DNA from: Nitrospirota bacterium
GTDB lineage: Bacteria; Nitrospinota_A; UBA7883
Direction of reading: 5' to 3'
DNA: 6,095 bases
NCBI GenBank assembly: GCA_011052055.1
Contig: DRJW01000165.1
Location: forward strand, 1 to 6,095
The notes beneath the pieces were generated by a model. That model was not told the DNA's origin and did not search any database. It saw only the letters and a program-made list of their open reading frames with translations. The position numbers and the translations under genes were made by a program. Positions 1 to 3,811 of this stretch are shown piece after piece. Position 1 is the first letter of the stretch; each line of letters begins with the position of its first letter.

Positions 1-881
1 ATGCCCGACTGCTCGTTGAGCAGGCAATATGTGATACGCGACATTACGTCTTCGCCGAAACTGACCTGCGGATTCATCATCGACTCGGTGGCCAGCACCT
101 CGCCGGTATTAAGGTCGGTAAGGTATCCTGCGACTGTAGTGGTGCCTATATCAACCGCGATCCCTATATTGGTTTCAGCCTTGCCAGGCTCGATCTTTAT
201 GATCTCCCGGTTATAAAGAACGGTCACCGTAACTTTCCAGTCTGACTCTCTTAAAATGTCGGGAACCTGCTGGAGAACCGAGTAGTCGATTGTGATATTT
301 TCAATCTTATGCTCTTTGAGCGCGGCTTCAATCCGCTCCAGGTCTCCCACAGGATCGCTCAACTCCGGCGCGGTAAGCTCCATATAATATTTTTTAACGG
401 CAGGATCGATTTTAACGTCGATCTTTCCGGCGGCTTTGCTGACAATTTGCTCGGCTGTCCGGCTCGCCTCCGGCACGAACACCAGTACGTCGCCCATGAC
501 CCTGGTGGCGCAAGACAACCTGATGTTCTCATCTACCTCCTCGGAGGCCAGCTCTTGGTGTTTCTTTCTTATTTTGGCCAGCTTTCTCTCCAGTTTCTGG
601 CGTTGTTCATCTGATTTGGCCGAAGATATTTCAGCCGTCAGATCCTTGATTATTTTTTTATCTTTTTCTTCGATTCTCGTAACATGGCTCAAAGAGGATG
701 TGATCCCCTCTTTCGGGAACTCCCCTTCCATGATTTTCACCTTGCATTTACCACAGGTGAGGTTGTCACCGCAAACCGCCTCTATGCCAACGCCAAGCTT
801 TCTGGCCGCGTTAAGGATAGTCGTCCCATGCGGAACTTTGGCGCGTCTTCCCGAAGGCTGGAAAATAATATTATGTTCCAT
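1..881 (-). CDS. RACo/RamA-like corrinoid activation protein, [2Fe-2S] ferredoxin plus ASKHA ATPase (C-terminus off the window)
   Basis: The frame is open from ATG at 881 to the left edge with no stop, giving 293 residues; the C-terminal part is missing. Residues 1-60 plus Cys124 look like a plant-type [2Fe-2S] domain, with C37, C43 and C46 (VCGDNLTCGKC) and a fourth Cys in RLSCATRV at 124. Residues about 125-215 resemble the RACo linker (VKKYYMEL near 166). Residues 241-253, IAVDIGTTTVAGY, are the phosphate-1 motif of an ASKHA ATPase. This order (Fer2, linker, Raco-middle/DUF4445) is that of proteins that use ATP to reductively reactivate Co(II) corrinoid proteins. Here the likely partner is the corrinoid protein encoded just upstream. 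Start: AAGGG at 891-895 lies 9 bases before the ATG. Odd point: about 55 charged residues (61-115) separate the third and fourth cysteines. Role by family and context; not proven. Confidence 0.9.
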   Translation of the reverse strand, partial: MEHNIIFQPSGRRAKVPHGTTILNAARKLGVGIEAVCGDNLTCGKCKVKIMEGEFPKEGITSSLSHVTRIEEKDKKIIKDLTAEISSAKSDEQRQKLERKLAKIRKKHQELASEEVDENIRLSCATRVMGDVLVFVPEASRTAEQIVSKAAGKIDVKIDPAVKKYYMELTAPELSDPVGDLERIEAALKEHKIENITIDYSVLQQVPDILRESDWKVTVTVLYNREIIKIEPGKAETNIGIAVDIGTTTVAGYLTDLNTGEVLATESMMNPQVSFGEDVMSRITYCLLNEQSG

Positions 882-890
882 AAAATACTG

Positions 891-896
891 CCCTTA
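891..896 (-). promoter_or_regulatory. Ribosome binding site of the corrinoid activation gene
   Basis: On the minus strand the sequence reads TAAGGG, 9 bases upstream of the ATG at 881. It supports that start. The ATG is also immediately followed by the beta-strand-rich start expected of a Fer2 domain. Confidence 0.55.
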
Positions 897-1024
897 CTTA
901 TGGGAGCCTCTAATAATCCATTTCCGCTACAATCGGCTGTAAAAGACGCCATGCTTCGTTGACGACTTTTCGCTCGATTTCGCTACGAAAGCGCTTTTTA
1001 GAGGTCCCCTTATATGTAAACGCC

Positions 1025-1053
1025 GGGGCCCGGTTCTTTATGAACCGAGCCCT
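1025..1053 (-). other. Intergenic stem-loop, possible attenuator or mRNA-end structure
   Basis: Bases 1025-1036 pair with 1042-1053 around the five-base loop TTTAT. The 12-bp stem has one C/A mismatch (1030 with 1048) and one terminal G-T pair. It is GC-rich (GGGCC, GGTTC core) and sits about 20 bases past the stop of the corrinoid protein gene. Neither strand has a following run of T, so it is not a classic intrinsic terminator. It could be a partial terminator or an RNA-stabilising hairpin that lets the corrinoid protein be made in excess over its activator. Confidence 0.45.
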
Positions 1054-1058
1054 CAACG

Positions 1059-1077
1059 TTAATAAACCGGTTATTAA
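1059..1077. repeat. Imperfect palindrome centred on ACCGGT over the stop codons
   Basis: The 19 bases TTAATAAACCGGTTATTAA form an inverted repeat centred on ACCGGT, with one unpaired A in the left arm. It overlaps the tandem TAA TAA stop of the corrinoid protein gene (1071-1076). It is AT-rich outside the core and may be fortuitous. A protein-binding site or part of the adjacent hairpin structure are alternatives. Confidence 0.3.
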
Positions 1078-1745
1078 GCCGACACCATTCCTTTTCTGAG
1101 CGATTCAAGCATATTCATCGCTTCACGCAATGCGTTGGGCGCGTTATCGGCGGTAGTGTCCGCGCCGTAATCGTCCACCGTCTTTTCACTGATTGGCGCG
1201 CCGCCGATCATGATCTTGACGTTCGGATTCTTCTCCTTAATCATGGGGATCAGCTTTTTCATTCCCACCATCGAGGTGGTCATCATGGCCGACAGCATAA
1301 CGATGTCAGAATCTGTCCGAAGTTGCTCTTCCACGAAGCTTTTAAGCGGCACATCCCTGCCAAGATCGTGAACCGTCCAACCGGCTGACTCGAAGATAGC
1401 CTTTATGAGGTTCTTGCCCAGATCGTGCACGTCACCAAGCATAACGCCAAGCACAACCTGTCCCTTTGAGCCGCTATCGCTTTTGATATGCGGCTTTAAT
1501 ACGTCAAGGGCCCCGTACAACGCCTTGGCGCATAGGAGCGTCTCTGGAACAAAGTATTCGTGGTTATCGAACTTCTCGCTAACCGTCTCCATTCCTCCGG
1601 CCAGCCCTTCCATTGTCATCTTGTAAGCGTCGGCGCCTTCCTTGATGGCCTCTTCCGCCAGCTTTTTAGCGTCGGCGATTTTATAATTTATTACAGCGTC
1701 CCGAAGACCTGCGATCAATTCTTTTTCTTTCTCAGCAGTTGCCAT
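1074..1745 (-). CDS. Corrinoid (B12-binding) methyltransferase protein, MtaC/MtbC/MttC type
   Basis: A 223-residue cytoplasmic corrinoid carrier that would hold the methyl group on cobalt between two methyltransferases. Residues about 1-90 are the helical B12-binding cap (MEGLAGGMETVSEKF, then FVPETLLCAKAL). Residues about 95-215 are the Rossmann-like B12 domain. The lower-axial-ligand motif DxHxxG is GDVHDLGKN with D105, H107 and G110. The LSAMMTTSM stretch (151-159) and GGAPIS (181-186) are the other conserved nucleotide-tail contacts. Length matches the family (about 210-220). ATG at 1745 is preceded by AAGGAGAG, and the gene ends in TAA followed in frame by a second TAA. It lies 44 bases after the UROD-like methyltransferase gene, its probable partner. 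The tail YGADTTADNAP differs somewhat from the usual YGADGYAxDA. Family call is firm; substrate is unknown. Confidence 0.96.
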   Translation of the reverse strand: MATAEKEKELIAGLRDAVINYKIADAKKLAEEAIKEGADAYKMTMEGLAGGMETVSEKFDNHEYFVPETLLCAKALYGALDVLKPHIKSDSGSKGQVVLGVMLGDVHDLGKNLIKAIFESAGWTVHDLGRDVPLKSFVEEQLRTDSDIVMLSAMMTTSMVGMKKLIPMIKEKNPNVKIMIGGAPISEKTVDDYGADTTADNAPNALREAMNMLESLRKGMVSA

Positions 1746-1750
1746 AAGTC

Positions 1751-1757
1751 TCTCCTT
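1751..1757 (-). promoter_or_regulatory. Strong ribosome binding site of the corrinoid protein gene
   Basis: The minus strand reads AAGGAGA, five bases upstream of the ATG at 1745. It is the closest match to the consensus Shine-Dalgarno sequence in the window, consistent with high expression of the carrier protein. Confidence 0.75.
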
Positions 1758-1789
1758 GATTAAATATTGTGACCAATACCGTATACGAT

Positions 1790-2842
1790 TTAATAAACAC
1801 CATATTTTTTCGCCGCGTCAACGATCATCTTGGCGTGCTTCAACGGAGCGTTCGGGGGAAACTCGCATCCGGTGGACTGGATAAAACCGCCGCCCGGCTT
1901 GAAGATTTCCATTTCCGCTTTGACTTCTTCTTCTATCTCTTCTTCATTGCCAAGCATGGCTACAGGCCCTGGCGGCATCCAGCCGATCGTACATATCTTT
2001 GAGCCCCATTTTTTCTTATGCTCTTCCCAGCTATCCACATCGTCGGCCACATAGGCGTGGGAGACGGCGTGCGGATGCCCATACTTCTCAAGCTCGTCGA
2101 AATAAATGCCGTTCCCGCAGTTATGATGGACAACCAGGGCGCCAGAATCGGCGATGGCGTCGCATACTTTCAGCATTCCTTTGCCCTCGAACTTTCTCCA
2201 TAATGGCTTGCTCAAGATGCTTTCCGACGCATAGAGGTTGTCATAGCAGACAGCGTGGGCGCCAGCCTCTTTCTGCGCGACAGCGTATTCGGCCAGAACG
2301 TCGTCCATTATCTCAAGAGCGCCCATCACTTCGTCGGGATGCTCCACCAGGTCCATGAAAAACGCCTCCGGGCCGCGCATCATGCTCAATGTGCCTAACG
2401 ATCCGTAGACGAATCCTACAATCGCGTGAGTTTCTCCGATGGCTTTGGAATATCCGGCTATCTGGTCGAGAACGCCTTTCATTCTTCCGGTCTCTCTCGG
2501 ATTGATCTTCTTGACTTTGGCGTAGTCACCCGGCCCTTTGATGAAAGGATCGTCATAGTTGGGATGCGCCGTATCCATCACCGGAAAGATAGTTTCGCAT
2601 CCAAAAGCCCCCGCCTCGACAGTCAGATCCACAAGCAGAACAATGCCGCACATGTCGGCGTATTCAATTGCGGCAAGCCCACCGGCGACCATCGCCTCTG
2701 GATCTTCGCAACGCGACCATTCTTCATAGGTTTGCCCTGAAAAGCGATGCGCGGCGCCGCAAACCAGGGGCGCGCATGGAACCACATCGGGAGTTCCCAT
2801 TGTCGCCGCAGTAGCTACCCTCTCCAACATACTCATTGCCAT
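1790..2842 (-). CDS. Corrinoid methyltransferase of the uroporphyrinogen decarboxylase superfamily (MtaA/CmuA/MtvB-like)
   Basis: A 350-residue TIM-barrel enzyme expected to transfer a methyl group between a substrate (or thiol) and the adjacent corrinoid protein. The zinc site of the MtaA/CmuA branch is present. H240 and C242 lie in VVHHNCGNG and C326 in IQSTGCEFPPNAPLKH, giving the His-X-Cys...Cys pattern that true uroporphyrinogen decarboxylases lack. The N-terminal MLERVATAATMGTPDVVP and the FVYGSLGTLSMMRGPEAF segment (about 144-161) are typical of the superfamily. An in-frame ATG at 2854 would add MGDI, but it has no ribosome binding site. ATG at 2842 has GGGGGA just before it, so I chose 2842. 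The gene follows the DUF2284 gene by about 65 bases. Whether it is a substrate:corrinoid methyltransferase (like MtvB/OdmB) or a corrinoid:thiol one (like MtaA/MtbA) cannot be settled here. Linkage to an activator and lack of coenzyme M genes favour the former. Confidence 0.92.
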   Translation of the reverse strand: MAMSMLERVATAATMGTPDVVPCAPLVCGAAHRFSGQTYEEWSRCEDPEAMVAGGLAAIEYADMCGIVLLVDLTVEAGAFGCETIFPVMDTAHPNYDDPFIKGPGDYAKVKKINPRETGRMKGVLDQIAGYSKAIGETHAIVGFVYGSLGTLSMMRGPEAFFMDLVEHPDEVMGALEIMDDVLAEYAVAQKEAGAHAVCYDNLYASESILSKPLWRKFEGKGMLKVCDAIADSGALVVHHNCGNGIYFDELEKYGHPHAVSHAYVADDVDSWEEHKKKWGSKICTIGWMPPGPVAMLGNEEEIEEEVKAEMEIFKPGGGFIQSTGCEFPPNAPLKHAKMIVDAAKKYGVY

Positions 2843-2846
2843 AATG

Positions 2847-2852
2847 TCCCCC
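2847..2852 (-). promoter_or_regulatory. Ribosome binding site that decides the methyltransferase start
   Basis: The minus strand reads GGGGGA four bases before the ATG at 2842. It overlaps the alternative ATG at 2854 and therefore cannot serve that one. The region before 2854 (TACTTTAAAAT) has no purine-rich match. Confidence 0.6.
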
Positions 2853-2907
2853 ATATTTTAAAGTAATTCAAAACAATTCGGCCCGCGCGATTCACGGCGC
2901 CCTATTC

Positions 2908-3561
2908 TCAATCAACCAGGATCAATCCGCTCCAGATAATCTCCGCTTTGGGCGGTATCTCGAACGGCAATCCTGCGTTTACACTGGTTTTTAAAACATC
3001 TATTCCTACACCCTCCATCGAAGGCCGCGCCTGATACGGAAAACGGCATTTTTCGTTGGCGCCCGGCCCCACGCACTCGGAGCAGAGCATGCATTCTCCA
3101 CCTATCAGGCCAGTCGCATAGTGGTATCCCATAGCCATGGCCGCTCCTTCAACTTCATTTATCAGTTGATGAAGACGGATGGCCGCAAGCTTCATGTTAT
3201 CGAGGTCGTTAACAACGCCCTGCCCTTCATCACCCTTCGTCCTGTATCCAACAGGGTTGGACATATATTTAAGCACTTTCTTTTTATCCGCTTCTTCGAT
3301 CTCCCCTGTGATAGAGCTTCTCGTCTGCACCATCAAAGCTGTCTGATAATTTTCAAGAGCCTTTCTGAACTCGTCGACAGACATAATGTTCGGTGGGCAT
3401 GTCAGACAATGGCCGAAATGAGGGCAAAGGGGAATTTCACATTTCATCCTCACCCTCTCGTCCACGATAACCTGGTTCGCCGGAAAAGCTTTCGCCCTGT
3501 AAGCCCCCTTTTCAAGCGAAATTTTTTCAAGCTCTTCCAATGCTTTATTAATGTCGGACAT
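2908..3561 (-). CDS. DUF2284 cysteine-rich putative metal-binding protein
   Basis: A 217-residue soluble protein with the two cysteine clusters of the DUF2284 family (PF10050). The N-terminal one has C41, C46, C52 and C55 (KCEIPLCPHFGHCLTCPP). The C-terminal one has C157, C160, C163 and C172 (CMLCSECVGPGANEKC), followed by the signature FPYQARPSMEGVGIDV. Eight cysteines in two sets of four suggest iron-sulfur or zinc sites, though the true cofactor is not established to my knowledge. No signal peptide or membrane segment is seen. The start ATG is only 5 bases after the stop of the zinc-finger gene and lacks a clear Shine-Dalgarno sequence, so translation is probably coupled. Members of this family often lie near corrinoid methyltransferase genes (from memory), so an electron-transfer or cofactor role in the module is a reasonable inference, not a demonstrated function. 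Confidence 0.9.
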   Translation of the reverse strand: MSDINKALEELEKISLEKGAYRAKAFPANQVIVDERVRMKCEIPLCPHFGHCLTCPPNIMSVDEFRKALENYQTALMVQTRSSITGEIEEADKKKVLKYMSNPVGYRTKGDEGQGVVNDLDNMKLAAIRLHQLINEVEGAAMAMGYHYATGLIGGECMLCSECVGPGANEKCRFPYQARPSMEGVGIDVLKTSVNAGLPFEIPPKAEIIWSGLILVD

Positions 3562-3566
3562 TAGCT

Positions 3567-3794
3567 TTATTTTGAAAATATATAGGTCTTTTTAGGTTTA
3601 TACGTTTTTGCGTTCACCATGTTTTCGTTTAAAACCTTACGCTTTGTTTTCAAGCATTTAGGGCACATAAACCTCGATTTAAACCCCCGGTCGGCCCCTC
3701 TGTACCTTCTCTCTGAATGACTCCAGCACATTTTTGTACCGCAATCCGGGCAGATAAAATCTGCGTTTCCACCACACTTAAAACAAGTCTCCAT
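3567..3794 (-). CDS. Small zinc-finger protein, eight-ligand pattern
   Basis: A 75-residue basic protein not matched to a named family. Paired metal ligands are regularly spaced: C4/C7, C15/C18, C23/H26 and C44/C47 (CFKC, CPDC, CWSH, CPKC). This is enough for two zinc ions and is reminiscent of B-box, AN1 or FYVE-like cross-brace fingers, which are less common in bacteria than simple ribbons. The remaining 28 residues are Lys-rich and end in KTYKPKKTYIFSK, which could bind nucleic acid or an acidic partner. AAAGGGGG precedes the ATG at good spacing, so the gene is very probably expressed. It lies 17 bases after the VWA gene and 5 bases before the DUF2284 gene, so it belongs to the same transcript. 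It could be an adaptor for the VWA protein or a metal carrier; the sequence does not say which. Confidence 0.8.
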   Translation of the reverse strand: METCFKCGGNADFICPDCGTKMCWSHSERRYRGADRGFKSRFMCPKCLKTKRKVLNENMVNAKTYKPKKTYIFSK

Positions 3795-3802
3795 TTATTT
3801 AT

Positions 3803-3809
3803 CCCCCTT
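3803..3809 (-). promoter_or_regulatory. Ribosome binding site of the zinc-finger gene
   Basis: The minus strand reads AAGGGGG, eight bases before the ATG at 3794, in the 17-base gap after the VWA gene stop. Its quality is the main evidence that this small gene is real. Confidence 0.65.
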
Positions 3810-3811
3810 TC

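Larger units (their letters stand above)
882..1073. other. 192-base intergenic stretch between the corrinoid protein and activator genes
   Basis: No gene is visible here on either strand. It holds a stem-loop (1025-1053), an imperfect palindrome overlapping the upstream gene's tandem stop codons (1059-1077), a smaller hairpin (975-993) and the activator ribosome binding site. I looked on the minus strand for a -35/-10 pair at 16-18 base spacing and found only poor matches (TTTACA-like boxes without a matching -10). The activator may be transcribed by read-through or from a weak or non-sigma70 promoter; the sequence does not decide. Confidence 0.6.

Noticed and set aside
1..962. Overlapping plus-strand open frames (1-216, 309-614, 436-942, 684-962)
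   Set aside because: They are opposite the minus-strand activator frame, which carries recognisable [2Fe-2S] and ASKHA motifs. Their translations show no domain.
971..999. Hairpin 975-982/986-993 followed by TTTTT, resembling a plus-strand intrinsic terminator
   Set aside because: No plus-strand gene lies upstream, the stem has a mismatch and a three-base loop, and the T-run is on the wrong side for the minus-strand genes.
1790..2842. Reading the UROD-superfamily gene as hemE (haem biosynthesis)
   Set aside because: The His-X-Cys...Cys zinc motif and the neighbouring corrinoid protein gene place it with the methyltransferase branch.
2912..3094. 60-residue minus-strand frame inside the DUF2284 gene
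   Set aside because: It is a shifted reading of the conserved C-terminal cysteine region of DUF2284 and has no family signature of its own.
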